This document shows, in pieces, positions 53,380 through 62,002 of a stretch of DNA of 64,000 nucleotides. Positions within the stretch are counted from its first letter, which is position 1. Every line of letters starts with the position of its first letter. This DNA comes from an uncultured Flavobacteriales bacterium. GTDB taxonomy: Bacteria > Bacteroidota > Bacteroidia > Flavobacteriales > BACL11. Under the pieces are notes generated by a model. The model was not told where the DNA came from. It saw only the letters and a list, made by a program, of their open reading frames with translations, and ran no database searches. The translations under genes and the position numbers were made by a program. The stretch spans positions 1 through 64,000 of the forward strand of contig CAJQJY010000004.1 in the NCBI GenBank assembly GCA_905478765.1, in the 5' to 3' direction.

Positions 53380-53793
53380 ATGTTTACAAGTAAAAATGAA
53401 ACTATGAAAAATACAGAAACAACTGCTGCAATAAATATGATTGGTGCAGGTACTGTAATTACAGGCGATATTCAATCAAAAGGCGACATTAGAGTTGATG
53501 GCACTTTAAAGGGGTCTATTAACACTTCTGGCAAGGTTGTTTTAGGTAAAGATGGTGTTATTGAGGGTGATGTTGTTTGTACTGATGCTGATGTTTCCGG
53601 AACAATTAAAGCAAAAATTTCAGTAACACAATTATTATCTTTAAAATCTACCGCTAAATTAAATGGTGATATTATCACTAACAAACTATCAATTGAGCCA
53701 GGTGCTTCCTTTACTGGGTCTTGTAGTATGGGGGCGGTTATTAAAGATATTAAACATGCTGAAAAACAAGAAAAAAAGGAAAAAACAGCTTAA
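53380..53793 (+). CDS. Bactofilin family polymer-forming protein
   Basis: A 137-residue cytoskeletal protein. The DUF583 beta-helix core (residues 22-115) has the repeating hydrophobic/glycine pattern: GAGTVITGDIQSKGDIRVDG, GVIEGDVVCTDADVSG, AKLNGDIITNKLSIEPG. Short charged tails flank it. Bactofilins polymerise without nucleotides and scaffold peptidoglycan enzymes. ATG 53380 or the in-frame ATG 53404 could be the start. The 3' end overlaps atpZ by 38 bp, so it may be coupled to the ATP synthase genes. Confidence 0.92.
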   Translation: MFTSKNETMKNTETTAAINMIGAGTVITGDIQSKGDIRVDGTLKGSINTSGKVVLGKDGVIEGDVVCTDADVSGTIKAKISVTQLLSLKSTAKLNGDIITNKLSIEPGASFTGSCSMGAVIKDIKHAEKQEKKEKTA

Positions 53794-53986
53794 CAAATAC
53801 CTTGTTTTAACATCCGCCTCTTTTCAGATTGGAATGACAATTTATTTAGGGTCTTATATAGGAAAATATTTGGACCTTAAATATACACTAGACAAAAGCT
53901 GGTTTACTGTATTGTTTGTTTTGTTAGCTCTAATAATTTCCATGTATAGTTTAATACATCAATTAAATAAACTTAATAATGAATAA
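53756..53986 (+). CDS. atpZ: AtpZ/AtpI-family small membrane protein
   Basis: A 76-residue protein starting at ATG 53756 (MLKNKKKRKKQLNKYL). It has a basic N-terminus, then two membrane segments (LTSASFQIGMTIYLGSYIG and WFTVLFVLLALIISMYSLI). This is the pattern of the AtpZ/AtpI family (formerly putative F0F1-ATPase subunit gene 1), which assists c-ring assembly or ion handling. The ORF could be read further upstream to 53663, but that part lies inside bactofilin. It overlaps the next gene by 8 bp. Confidence 0.85.
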   Translation: MLKNKKKRKKQLNKYLVLTSASFQIGMTIYLGSYIGKYLDLKYTLDKSWFTVLFVLLALIISMYSLIHQLNKLNNE

Positions 53987-54347
53987 ACAACTAATAAGTT
54001 TTCACTTATATCTTTTTATTGTTTTGGGGGGATCTTATTTTATTCACGATTATATTGTAAGTTTTGACCACCTAATTTTATTATACACTCTCAATTTATC
54101 TGTTGCTTGTTTTGTTTATTGGCTGATTTTTTTATTAAGAGATAAACAAAAAGAATATTTAGGATTTTATTTTTTAGCAGGAACCATAATAAAATTTATT
54201 GTTTTTTTTAAAATTGTGTTGCCAATTTTTAACGAGAATGATATTGTTACTAAAACAGAATTTTTGTCTTTTTTCATCCCTTATTTACTATCTTTATTTG
54301 TAGAAACTAAATCGTTAATTTCACTATTAAATACGTCTAGCAGATAA
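53979..54347 (+). CDS. Four-segment membrane protein in the atpI position (DUF6168 type)
   Basis: A 122-residue integral membrane protein with four hydrophobic segments (about residues 8-27, 33-53, 62-80 and 95-115). It sits between atpZ and atpB. I recall the Bacteroidota family at this position as DUF6168. Position and topology resemble AtpI, but the sequence is not clearly homologous, so an ATP-synthase assembly role is inference. It overlaps atpZ by 8 bp. The atpB promoter lies about 60 bp after its stop. Confidence 0.7.
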   Translation: MNKQLISFHLYLFIVLGGSYFIHDYIVSFDHLILLYTLNLSVACFVYWLIFLLRDKQKEYLGFYFLAGTIIKFIVFFKIVLPIFNENDIVTKTEFLSFFIPYLLSLFVETKSLISLLNTSSR

Positions 54348-54405
54348 CTTACTTGTAATAGAATAAAATTACTGCAAAAAAAATAGTTAGATTAACATAA
54401 ATATC

Positions 54406-54413
54406 TATTTTTG
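54406..54413 (+). promoter_or_regulatory. -7 element of the atpB operon
   Basis: TATTTTTG then C, 36 nt before the atpB ATG. A TTA at 54386-54388 with a 17-nt spacer is the best -33 candidate (one mismatch). It would drive atpBEFHAG separately from bactofilin-atpZ. Confidence 0.5.
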
Positions 54414-54449
54414 CACCGATTTTAAAAAATACAATCATAGTTCCGTAAG

Positions 54450-55454
54450 ATGAATACAAAAATTATAATTTTCACCATAGTAATTTCGGTTTTTTCAAGC
54501 CTTAATGTTTTAGCTGAAGAGCAGATGAATCATGCTGAAAAAGACATCAAAACTGAGATAAAAGAAACTATTGCGCATCACTTAATGGATTCTCATGATT
54601 TTATCTTAACACACGATATTTCATTTCCGCTGCCCATAATTTTGTATACAGATGGTAATTTAGATGTTTTTTCATCCTCTAATTTTCATCACGGAAAAAC
54701 ACCCTATACGGTAAATGGAAGGACCTATTCTTTGGATCACGGGCATATTATTGAGGCAAGCGGCCTACATCCTATTGATTTTTCTATTACTAAGAATGTA
54801 ACTTTCATCATGATTGTTTTTTTAATAATGTTAATCATGTTTACAAGAATGGCAAAATCATATAAAAAGAATGCTTTGCCAAATGGTATGGGCAGGCTGT
54901 TAGAACCAATAGTCCTATATATACGAGATGACATTGCTATTCCTAATATTGGAGAGAAGCACTATAAAAAATACATGAGCTACTTGCTTACGGTATTTTT
55001 CTTTATATGGATTATTAATTTATTTGGATTAACTCCGCTAGGTGTAAATGTTACTAACAATATTGCAGTAACCTTTTCCTTGGCATTGATTACGTATGTG
55101 TTAACGACAGTGACTGCTAACAAGAGTTACTGGGGACATATCTTTTGGATGCCAGGCGTACCAATTCCAATGAAATTTATTTTAGCTCCTATCGAGTTAT
55201 TAGGAACGATTATTAAGCCATTTTCTTTAATGATTCGTTTATATGCGAACATTACCGCCGGACATGTTGTGTTGATGAGTATTTTAGGAATGATATTCAT
55301 TTTCAAAGGATGGGTTGGAAGTTCTTTATCATTTGGATTGGCATTTGCATTATCATTATTAGAGCTGTTAGTAGCAGCCTTACAAGCATATATATTTACC
55401 ATGTTATCTGCACTTTATTTTGGCGCGGCAGTAGAAGAGCATCATCATGAATAA
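54450..55454 (+). CDS. atpB: ATP synthase F0 subunit a
   Basis: Membrane subunit forming the proton half-channels, 334 residues. The N-terminal signal-like segment and long hydrophilic stretch (residues 20-110) are usual in Bacteroidota AtpB. The key arginine is in SLMIRLYANITAGHVVL, and the last helices contain LLELLVAALQAYIFTMLSALYF. It ends in an acidic/histidine tail (EEHHHE). It has its own promoter and is followed by atpE after 46 bp. Confidence 0.96.
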   Translation: MNTKIIIFTIVISVFSSLNVLAEEQMNHAEKDIKTEIKETIAHHLMDSHDFILTHDISFPLPIILYTDGNLDVFSSSNFHHGKTPYTVNGRTYSLDHGHIIEASGLHPIDFSITKNVTFIMIVFLIMLIMFTRMAKSYKKNALPNGMGRLLEPIVLYIRDDIAIPNIGEKHYKKYMSYLLTVFFFIWIINLFGLTPLGVNVTNNIAVTFSLALITYVLTTVTANKSYWGHIFWMPGVPIPMKFILAPIELLGTIIKPFSLMIRLYANITAGHVVLMSILGMIFIFKGWVGSSLSFGLAFALSLLELLVAALQAYIFTMLSALYFGAAVEEHHHE

Positions 55455-55500
55455 AAAATATAAAATATTAACTAGAGTGTTTAATTTAAATTAATTAATT

Positions 55501-55692
55501 ATGGAAATTCCAGCAATTGTAGGTGGAGGTTTAGTTGTAATTGGAGCAGGTATTGGTATTGGTAGAATTGGTGGCTCGGCATTGGAAGCAATGGCGAGAC
55601 AACCAGAGCTTACTGGTAAAATACAAACTGTGATGCTTATTGCAGCTGCACTTATTGAGGGTATTGGTTTTGCAGCTTTATTTGCACTGTAA
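55501..55692 (+). CDS. atpE: ATP synthase F0 subunit c
   Basis: A 63-residue hairpin of two membrane helices. The first helix is glycine-rich (GGGLVVIGAGIGIGRIGGSA), the polar loop is ARQPELTGK, and the ion-binding carboxylate is E53 in AALIEGIGFAAL. The residues after E53 are G-I-G rather than S-T, so I infer proton rather than sodium coupling. It is at the short end for c subunits. A strong hairpin lies directly downstream, before atpF. Confidence 0.96.
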   Translation: MEIPAIVGGGLVVIGAGIGIGRIGGSALEAMARQPELTGKIQTVMLIAAALIEGIGFAALFAL

Positions 55693-55703
55693 AACAAACC
55701 AAT

Positions 55704-55740
55704 TAATCAAAACTGCAAGGGTTGCTTGTAGTTTTGATTA
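55704..55740 (+). promoter_or_regulatory. Long RNA hairpin between atpE and atpF
   Basis: Bases 55704-55719 pair with 55725-55740 (16 bp, one G-U) around a 5-nt GGTTG loop. Downstream is TATTTT rather than a full U-run, so it is a leaky terminator or an mRNA-stabilising element. Either would raise atpE mRNA over the rest, as c-ring stoichiometry requires. Confidence 0.7.
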
Positions 55741-55772
55741 TATTTTAAAAATTAAACATAAAAGAAACAAAA

Positions 55773-56273
55773 ATGGATAAATTAATAAACGACTTTTCAG
55801 TAGGATTATTTTTTTGGCAATCTTTGCTTTTTATTGCATTAATTCTTTTGCTAAAGAAATTTGCATGGGGACCAATTTTAAGTGCTGTTGAAGAGAGAGA
55901 AGAAGGGATTAAAGATGCATTAGAGGCAGCAGAAAAAGCAAAAGCAGAGATGCAGACATTAAATGCTGATAATGAAAGAATTTTAGCTGAAGCAAGGATT
56001 GAGAGAGATGCTTTATTAAAAGAGGCAAGAGAAATTAAAGACGGAATTGTTAATGATGCAAAAGAATTAGCAAATACCGAAGCTGAAAAAATCTTAACTA
56101 CTGCTAAGGATCAAATCAATAATGAAAAAATGAAAGCAATGACTGAACTTAAAAACACAGTAGCTACTTTATCAATTGATATTGCTGAAAAAGTTCTAAG
56201 ATCAGAATTAACAGATAAGAAAAAACAAGAAAATTTAGTGGCAAATGCTCTAAAAGAAACTGAACTTAATTAG
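55773..56273 (+). CDS. atpF: ATP synthase F0 subunit b
   Basis: A 166-residue peripheral-stalk protein. One N-terminal membrane helix (WQSLLFIALILLLKKFAW, about residues 14-32) is followed by a long charged coiled-coil (EEREEGIKDALEAAEKAKAE onward) that reaches F1. It has the usual length for bacterial b. It lies 80 bp after atpE, with the hairpin between, and 3 bp before atpH. Confidence 0.95.
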   Translation: MDKLINDFSVGLFFWQSLLFIALILLLKKFAWGPILSAVEEREEGIKDALEAAEKAKAEMQTLNADNERILAEARIERDALLKEAREIKDGIVNDAKELANTEAEKILTTAKDQINNEKMKAMTELKNTVATLSIDIAEKVLRSELTDKKKQENLVANALKETELN

Positions 56274-56276
56274 ATA

Positions 56277-56834
56277 ATGAAGCAATCAAGAGTAACCATA
56301 AGATACGCAAAGGCTTTATTGCAGTTATCTGTTGAGCAAAACTCATTAGAGGATGCTTATAATGACATGATGTTTATTAACTCCCTTTGTTCTGAGTGCA
56401 AGGACTTTTCAATATTACTTAAGAGTCCCATTGTAAAAACAGATCATAAATTAAGAATTTTTGGTGAAATTTTTGCATCTAAAATTAGCAAAGTAAGTAT
56501 GATGTTTGTGAGCATCATAACTTCTAAAAAGAGAGAGTCTTACTTAGCAGAAATTGCTAGAAGTTTTATTGCTTTATATAAGCAGTATAATAATATCGAA
56601 ACAGCTACAGTTACAACGGCTATTCCGTTAACTGAAGCATTAAAGAATGAAGTTATAGCTTATATTAAAGCTGATAGTGATAATGATGTAGAACTTTCTG
56701 AAGTAGTAGATAAAAGCATAATCGGAGGAGCAATCATCCGTATAGGAGATAAGCAGTTAGACACAAGTGTAGCTAGCGAGATCTCAGAATTAAGACAAAT
56801 GTTTAACAAAAACCTGTATTTACAGGACTTCTAA
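56277..56834 (+). CDS. atpH: ATP synthase F1 subunit delta
   Basis: A 185-residue stalk protein (OSCP type) that attaches the b dimer to the top of F1. The N-terminal helical domain begins VTIRYAKALLQLSVEQN. The C-terminal signature is VDKSIIGGAIIRIGDKQLD with the conserved G-G. It is placed between atpF and atpA as expected. Confidence 0.95.
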   Translation: MKQSRVTIRYAKALLQLSVEQNSLEDAYNDMMFINSLCSECKDFSILLKSPIVKTDHKLRIFGEIFASKISKVSMMFVSIITSKKRESYLAEIARSFIALYKQYNNIETATVTTAIPLTEALKNEVIAYIKADSDNDVELSEVVDKSIIGGAIIRIGDKQLDTSVASEISELRQMFNKNLYLQDF

Positions 56835-56846
56835 AAAATAAAAAAA

Positions 56847-58427
56847 ATGGCAGAAGTAAAACCAGCTGAAGTATCAGCAATTTTAAGACAACAGTTATCA
56901 GGATTTAAATCTGAGGCAGAACTGCAAGAAGTAGGAACTGTTTTGCAAGTTGGAGACGGTATTGCTCGTATTTACGGGCTTACTAATGTTCAATCAGGAG
57001 AGTTAGTTGAATTTGATAATGGAATTCAAGCTATTGTATTGAATCTTGAAGAGGATAATGTTGGGGCGGTATTATTAGGACCTTCAAAAGGTATTAAAGA
57101 AGGAGATACTGTAAAAAGAACTAAGAAAATCGCCTCACTAAAAGTAGGTGAAGGAATGTTAGGCAGAGTTGTTGATGGCATGGGCAATCCTATTGATGGA
57201 AAAGGACCTATTATAGGAGAAACTTATGCAATGCCTATTGAAAGAAAAGCACCAGGGGTAATTTATCGTCAACCTGTTGATGAGCCTTTACAAACAGGAG
57301 TAAAAGCAGTTGATGCTATGATTCCTGTAGGAAGAGGTCAAAGAGAGCTAATAATTGGGGATAGACAAACTGGAAAAACTGCTGTAGCTGTTGATACTAT
57401 TATCAATCAGAAAGAATTTTATGAAAAAGGTGAGCCTGTTTTTTGTATCTATGTAGCTATTGGGCAAAAAGCCTCTACTATTGCTGCTTTAGTTGATACT
57501 TTAGAAAAAGCGGGAGCATTACCTTATACTGTTATTGTTTCTGCAAGTGCTGCTGATCCTGCACCTATGCAAGTTTATGCACCATTAGCAGGTGCTGCAA
57601 TTGGTGAATTCTTTAGAGATACTGGTCGACCTGCACTTATTGTTTTTGATGATTTATCAAAACAAGCCGTTGCTTATCGCGAGGTATCTTTACTATTAAG
57701 AAGACCTCCAGGCCGTGAGGCTTACCCAGGAGATGTATTTTACTTACATTCTAGATTATTGGAACGTGCTGCAAAAGTAATTAATGATGATACTATTGCT
57801 GCTCAAATGAATGATTTACCTGATTCTTTAAAAGGAATTGTAAAGGGTGGTGGTTCATTAACTGCCCTACCAATTATTGAAACTCAAGCGGGTGATGTAT
57901 CTGCTTATATTCCGACTAATGTAATTTCTATTACTGACGGTCAGATTTTCTTAGAATCTAATCTTTTCTTATCAGGTGTTCGTCCTGCAATTAATGTTGG
58001 TATTTCGGTATCAAGAGTTGGTGGTGCTGCACAAATTAAGTCAATGAAAAAGATTTCAGGAACTTTAAAGCTGGATCAAGCACAGTACAGGGAGCTAGAG
58101 GCTTTTGCTAAGTTTGGTTCTGATTTAGACGCGGCAACTAATGCTGTTATTGAAAAAGGTAAGCGTAATGTTGAAATTTTAAAGCAAGGACAATATTCGC
58201 CATTACGAGTTGAAGAGCAAGCGTCTATTATTTACTGTGGTACAAATGGATTATTAATGGATGTTCCTGTTAATAAAATCAAAGAATTTGAAACAGAGTA
58301 TATTTCTTTCTTACATTCTAAACACCAAGACACTCTTGATGCTTTATCTGCAGGAAAATTAACTGATGAAATAAAATCAACTTTAGAGTCTGTAGCTGCT
58401 GATTTATCATCAAAATATGTAAAATAA
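56847..58427 (+). CDS. atpA: ATP synthase F1 subunit alpha
   Basis: A 526-residue non-catalytic nucleotide-binding subunit of F1. It has the Walker A GDRQTGKT (about residues 171-178), the Walker B-type [17 protein letters not shown], and the alpha-subunit signature [17 protein letters not shown]. It has the full family length. It lies between atpH and atpG. Its partner atpD is not in the window. Confidence 0.98.
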   Translation: MAEVKPAEVSAILRQQLSGFKSEAELQEVGTVLQVGDGIARIYGLTNVQSGELVEFDNGIQAIVLNLEEDNVGAVLLGPSKGIKEGDTVKRTKKIASLKVGEGMLGRVVDGMGNPIDGKGPIIGETYAMPIERKAPGVIYRQPVDEPLQTGVKAVDAMIPVGRGQRELIIGDRQTGKTAVAVDTIINQKEFYEKGEPVFCIYVAIGQKASTIAALVDTLEKAGALPYTVIVSASAADPAPMQVYAPLAGAAIGEFFRDTGRPALIVFDDLSKQAVAYREVSLLLRRPPGREAYPGDVFYLHSRLLERAAKVINDDTIAAQMNDLPDSLKGIVKGGGSLTALPIIETQAGDVSAYIPTNVISITDGQIFLESNLFLSGVRPAINVGISVSRVGGAAQIKSMKKISGTLKLDQAQYRELEAFAKFGSDLDAATNAVIEKGKRNVEILKQGQYSPLRVEEQASIIYCGTNGLLMDVPVNKIKEFETEYISFLHSKHQDTLDALSAGKLTDEIKSTLESVAADLSSKYVK

Positions 58428-58430
58428 AAA

Positions 58431-59294
58431 ATGGCTAACTTAAAAGAAATAAGGTCAAGAATTACATCTGTTGGGTCAACTATGCAGATTACTTCTGCTA
58501 TGAAAATGGTCTCTGCCGCTAAACTTAAAAGAGCTCAGGATGCTATTACTCAAATGAGACCTTATGCCAATAAGTTGACTGAATTATTAGAGAATTTAAG
58601 TGCAAGTTTAGATGCTGATGATGGAGGAACATATTCAAAAGAAAGAGCTATAAAAAATGTTCTTCTAGTTACTATTACATCTAATAGAGGTCTTTGTGGA
58701 GGGTTTAATTCGTACATTATTAAAAGCGCAAAAGCTTTAATGAATAATGAGTATGAAAATGTTAATGTTGAAGTTTTATCTATTGGTAAAAAATCATCAG
58801 AGCATTTTACTAAAAATAATTTTAATGTAGCCTCTACTCATGATTCTTTGTTTAATGATTTAACATTTGAAAATGTGTCTAATGTTGCGGAGAATATTAT
58901 GAAGCAATTTGTTGATGGAAATTATGATAAAGTAGTATTGGTTTATAATCAGTTTAAAAATGCTGCAACTCAAATTATTATGAATGAAAATTATTTACCA
59001 ATTCAAACTACTTCTAGTGAAGGAAAGCAGATTGGTGACTATATATTTGAGCCGGGTAAAAAAGAAATTGTTGAGGAATTGATACCTAAATCATTAAAAA
59101 CTCAATTATTTAAAGCAATTTTAGATTCTCATGCCGCTGAACATGGAGCAAGAATGACTGCCATGCATAAAGCAACTGATAATGCTAGTGAATTAAAAAA
59201 AGACCTTACATTAACATATAACAAAGCGCGTCAAGCAGCAATTACTGGAGAAATTCTGGAAATTGTTGGTGGAGCTGAGGCTTTAAACGGGTAA
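58431..59294 (+). CDS. atpG: ATP synthase F1 subunit gamma
   Basis: The 287-residue rotor shaft. The N-terminal helix ANLKEIRSRITSVGSTMQIT and the C-terminal signature region (LTLYNKARQAAITGEILEIV-like, ending GGAEALNG) are conserved. LLVTITSNRGLCGGFNSYI is the Rossmann-like core. It is the last gene before a strong terminator. The beta and epsilon genes are absent, as is common in Bacteroidota, where atpDC lie elsewhere. Confidence 0.96.
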   Translation: MANLKEIRSRITSVGSTMQITSAMKMVSAAKLKRAQDAITQMRPYANKLTELLENLSASLDADDGGTYSKERAIKNVLLVTITSNRGLCGGFNSYIIKSAKALMNNEYENVNVEVLSIGKKSSEHFTKNNFNVASTHDSLFNDLTFENVSNVAENIMKQFVDGNYDKVVLVYNQFKNAATQIIMNENYLPIQTTSSEGKQIGDYIFEPGKKEIVEELIPKSLKTQLFKAILDSHAAEHGARMTAMHKATDNASELKKDLTLTYNKARQAAITGEILEIVGGAEALNG

Positions 59295-59316
59295 ATAATA
59301 TTTTAATATTATTGTT

Positions 59317-59347
59317 AAAAACCCTCTTCTTTGGAAGAGGGTTTTTT
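59317..59347 (+). terminator. Intrinsic terminator of the ATP synthase operon
   Basis: CCCTCTTC (59322-59329) pairs with GAAGAGGG (59334-59341), extended by A5/T5 flanks, with a 4-nt loop and six T after the stem. It lies about 25 nt after the atpG stop. Confidence 0.9.
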
Positions 59348-59378
59348 GGTTAAAGATAGTCGGATTCTTCTATATTTG
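59346..59378 (+). promoter_or_regulatory. Promoter of the enoyl-CoA hydratase operon
   Basis: TTG 59346-59348, a 22-nt spacer and TATATTTG 59371-59378 match the consensus. The TTG lies in the T-run of the preceding terminator. The ATG is at 59394, so the leader is about 10 nt. Confidence 0.6.
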
Positions 59379-59393
59379 TAAAAAACAATTACA

Positions 59394-60167
59394 ATGGATT
59401 ATGAAAATATATTAAGTGAGCATAAGAATGGTATCTGCTTCCTTACTATCAACCGCCCAAAACAACTCAATTCTTTAAATGCATCAACTATTTCTGAGCT
59501 GAATAAAGCAATTATTGCCGCCGAAGCAGATAAAGAAGTTAGATGTATTATCTTAACTGGATCGGCCACAAAAGCTTTTGTGGCTGGTGCTGACATTAAA
59601 GAATTTGCTTCTTTCAATAATTCTGAAGGAGAGGATTTAGCTAGAAAAGGCCAGGAATTATTGTTTGATTTATTAGAAAATATTGGAATACCTTCAATAG
59701 CGGCTATTAATGGGTTTGCCTTAGGAGGAGGATTAGAACTTGCTATGTCATGCCATATACGCATTGCATCAACAAATTCTAAAATGGGACTGCCAGAAGT
59801 TTCTTTAGGTGTAATTCCAGGTTATGGAGGAACTCAAAGGCTAGCCACCCTTGTTGGTAAAGGTAAGGCCATGGAGATGATTACTACTGCAGCAATGTTA
59901 TCTGCAAAAGACGCAAAACAATGGGGTTTGGTAAATCATGTCTGTGAGCAGGAAGAGTTGATTTCCTTTGCAGAAAAGATTGCTTCAAAAATTAAAAGAA
60001 ATTCACCTTTTGCAATTGCTAAGGCAATAAAGTCAGTTAATGCTGGTTTTATTGATGGAATTAACGGTTTTGAGGTGGAGAAAATAGAATTTGGAAACTG
60101 TTTTGGGACACCTGAGTTTATAGAAGGAACTAATGCATTTATGGAAAAAAGAAAAGCAAACTTTTAA
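59394..60167 (+). CDS. Enoyl-CoA hydratase/isomerase
   Basis: A 257-residue crotonase-fold protein that hydrates 2-enoyl-CoA in fatty-acid or amino-acid breakdown. The first oxyanion-hole loop is FVAGADIKEF and the second is INGFALGGGLELAMSC. Both catalytic glutamates are present: one in GGGLELAMSC and one in PEVSLGVIPGYGGTQRL. That pair marks a true hydratase rather than an isomerase. It heads a + strand run with the flippase, dut and TPR genes. The link between them is not obvious. Confidence 0.93.
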   Translation: MDYENILSEHKNGICFLTINRPKQLNSLNASTISELNKAIIAAEADKEVRCIILTGSATKAFVAGADIKEFASFNNSEGEDLARKGQELLFDLLENIGIPSIAAINGFALGGGLELAMSCHIRIASTNSKMGLPEVSLGVIPGYGGTQRLATLVGKGKAMEMITTAAMLSAKDAKQWGLVNHVCEQEELISFAEKIASKIKRNSPFAIAKAIKSVNAGFIDGINGFEVEKIEFGNCFGTPEFIEGTNAFMEKRKANF

Positions 60168-61571
60168 TTGAATCCACTTAAAAAATTAGCAAGTCAGACT
60201 GCTGTTTATGGTTTGAGTAGTGTTATAGGAAGGCTTTTAAATTACCTTTTAGTACCACTTTATACACGCTATTTTTTACCATCAGAATATGGAGTTGTTA
60301 CAGAAATGTATGCTTATGTTGCCTTTTTGGTAGTTGTACTTACTTATGGATTTGAGACTGCTTTTTTTAGGTTTTCTAAAAAGGATTATGATGTCAAAGT
60401 TGTATACAGTACCGCCTTAATATCCCTACTAATTTCTTCTACACTTTTTGTTTTGTTAGTTTTTTTATCTTCTGATTCAATTTCTAATTTAATGGGCTAT
60501 GGAATTGAAGCTAAATATATTGAATGGTTTGCAATTATTGTTGCTTTGGATGCAATTTCCTCTATTTCATTTGCTAGCTTAAGAGAAAAAAACAAAGCAT
60601 TAAGATTTGCCTCTATTCGCCTGCTTAACATTTTTGTAAATATTGGCTTTAATCTATATTTTATTGTTTACAAAGAATTTGGTATTGAATATATTTTTAT
60701 ATCAAATCTTATTTCATCAATAGTAAATATTCTTTTACTGATTCCTGAGATGGTAAAGTCAGTTTGGGTGTTTGATAATAAACTTTGGAATAAAATGAGA
60801 GTATACGCAACCCCTCTATTAATTGCCGGATTAGCAGGAATTACAAACGAAACAATTGATAGAATTCTATTAAAACATTTACTGCCTAATCCTGAATTAT
60901 CGGCAACAGAATTGGGTTTGTATGGCGCCTTTTATAAGCTTTCAATACTAATGACTTTGTTTATTCAGACTTTCAGATTTGCGGCAGAGCCATTCTTTTT
61001 TGCTCAAGCTAATAGTAAGAATAGCAAAACAGTATATGCTGATGTAATGAAATATTTTACTATAATTATGTCGGTTATATTTTTAGGCGTCACTATTTTA
61101 TATGATATTATAAAAGGCTTTTTAGGAAGTGAATATCATGATGAAAGGGGTTTTTTAGTCGTGTCAATTTTGTTATTAGCTAATCTTTTTTTAGGAATTT
61201 ATTACAACCTATCAATTTGGTATAAGCTTACTGAAAAGACAATTTATGGAGCTTATTTATCTTTTTTTGGGGCGATAATAACTCTTATTCTTAACTTTAT
61301 TTTAATTCCAAAAATTGGATTTGTTGGATCTGCATGGGCAACTTTAATTTGTTATTTTAGTATGACTGTTGCTTCTTATTATATTGGAAGCAAACACTTC
61401 CCTATTCCCTATCAACTTGAGAGAATTGGTCTTTACCTCTTTAATATGCTAGGAATTTATTTCTTCATCTATTTTATGCCAGAAAACTTTTTGTTTAATT
61501 CCTTATTATTACTTGGATTTATCATATTTGTATATATTTTAGAAAAACCAAAAACCATTCAAAAATCATGA
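60168..61571 (+). CDS. Polysaccharide flippase-like membrane protein (MOP/Wzx family, TTG start)
   Basis: A 467-residue protein with about 12-14 membrane segments. It begins [20 protein letters not shown] and [18 protein letters not shown], the usual start of oligosaccharide flippases of the MATE/MOP superfamily. TTG 60168 immediately follows the hydratase stop and gives a complete first helix; no ATG is nearby. It would move lipid-linked sugars across the inner membrane. No glycosyltransferases are adjacent, so the substrate is unknown; Bacteroidota often have such an isolated copy upstream of dut. It overlaps dut by 4 bp. Confidence 0.87.
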   Translation: MNPLKKLASQTAVYGLSSVIGRLLNYLLVPLYTRYFLPSEYGVVTEMYAYVAFLVVVLTYGFETAFFRFSKKDYDVKVVYSTALISLLISSTLFVLLVFLSSDSISNLMGYGIEAKYIEWFAIIVALDAISSISFASLREKNKALRFASIRLLNIFVNIGFNLYFIVYKEFGIEYIFISNLISSIVNILLLIPEMVKSVWVFDNKLWNKMRVYATPLLIAGLAGITNETIDRILLKHLLPNPELSATELGLYGAFYKLSILMTLFIQTFRFAAEPFFFAQANSKNSKTVYADVMKYFTIIMSVIFLGVTILYDIIKGFLGSEYHDERGFLVVSILLLANLFLGIYYNLSIWYKLTEKTIYGAYLSFFGAIITLILNFILIPKIGFVGSAWATLICYFSMTVASYYIGSKHFPIPYQLERIGLYLFNMLGIYFFIYFMPENFLFNSLLLLGFIIFVYILEKPKTIQKS

Positions 61572-62002
61572 AAGTAAAAGTTGTAAATAAATCAAAACAT
61601 TCTCTTCCTCATTACTCAACAATTGCTTCAGCCGGAATGGATTTAAGAGCTAATATTGATAAGTCAATAACTTTAAAACCACTAGAAAGAGTAATTGTTC
61701 AAACAGGAATTTTTATTGAATTGCCTGTGGGGCTTGAAGCACAAGTTCGCCCAAGAAGTGGCTTGGCAATTAAAAATGGCATTTCTGTTTTAAATTCACC
61801 CGGAACAGTTGATGCTGATTATAGAGGAGAAGTTGGAGTGATTCTCGTAAATTTATCAGCGGAAGAGTTTGTAATTGAAGATGGTGAAAGAATTGCTCAA
61901 ATGGTAATTACAAAACATGAACAAGCTGATTGGGTTGAAGTAGATACTTTAGATGAAACAGAAAGGGGTGATAGAGGGTTTGGAAGTACTGGAGTCAAGT
62001 AG
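61568..62002 (+). CDS. dut: Deoxyuridine 5'-triphosphate nucleotidohydrolase
   Basis: A 144-residue trimeric dUTPase that removes dUTP and supplies dUMP for thymidylate. All five motifs are visible: [44 protein letters not shown], and the C-terminal [10 protein letters not shown]. Its ATG overlaps the flippase stop (ATGA), and the TPR gene begins at the base after its stop. Confidence 0.97.
   Translation: MKVKVVNKSKHSLPHYSTIASAGMDLRANIDKSITLKPLERVIVQTGIFIELPVGLEAQVRPRSGLAIKNGISVLNSPGTVDADYRGEVGVILVNLSAEEFVIEDGERIAQMVITKHEQADWVEVDTLDETERGDRGFGSTGVK

Noticed and set aside
54450-59294. Loss of ATP synthase beta and epsilon genes
   Set aside because: Bacteroidota commonly keep atpD-atpC at a separate locus, so absence here is expected rather than a defect.
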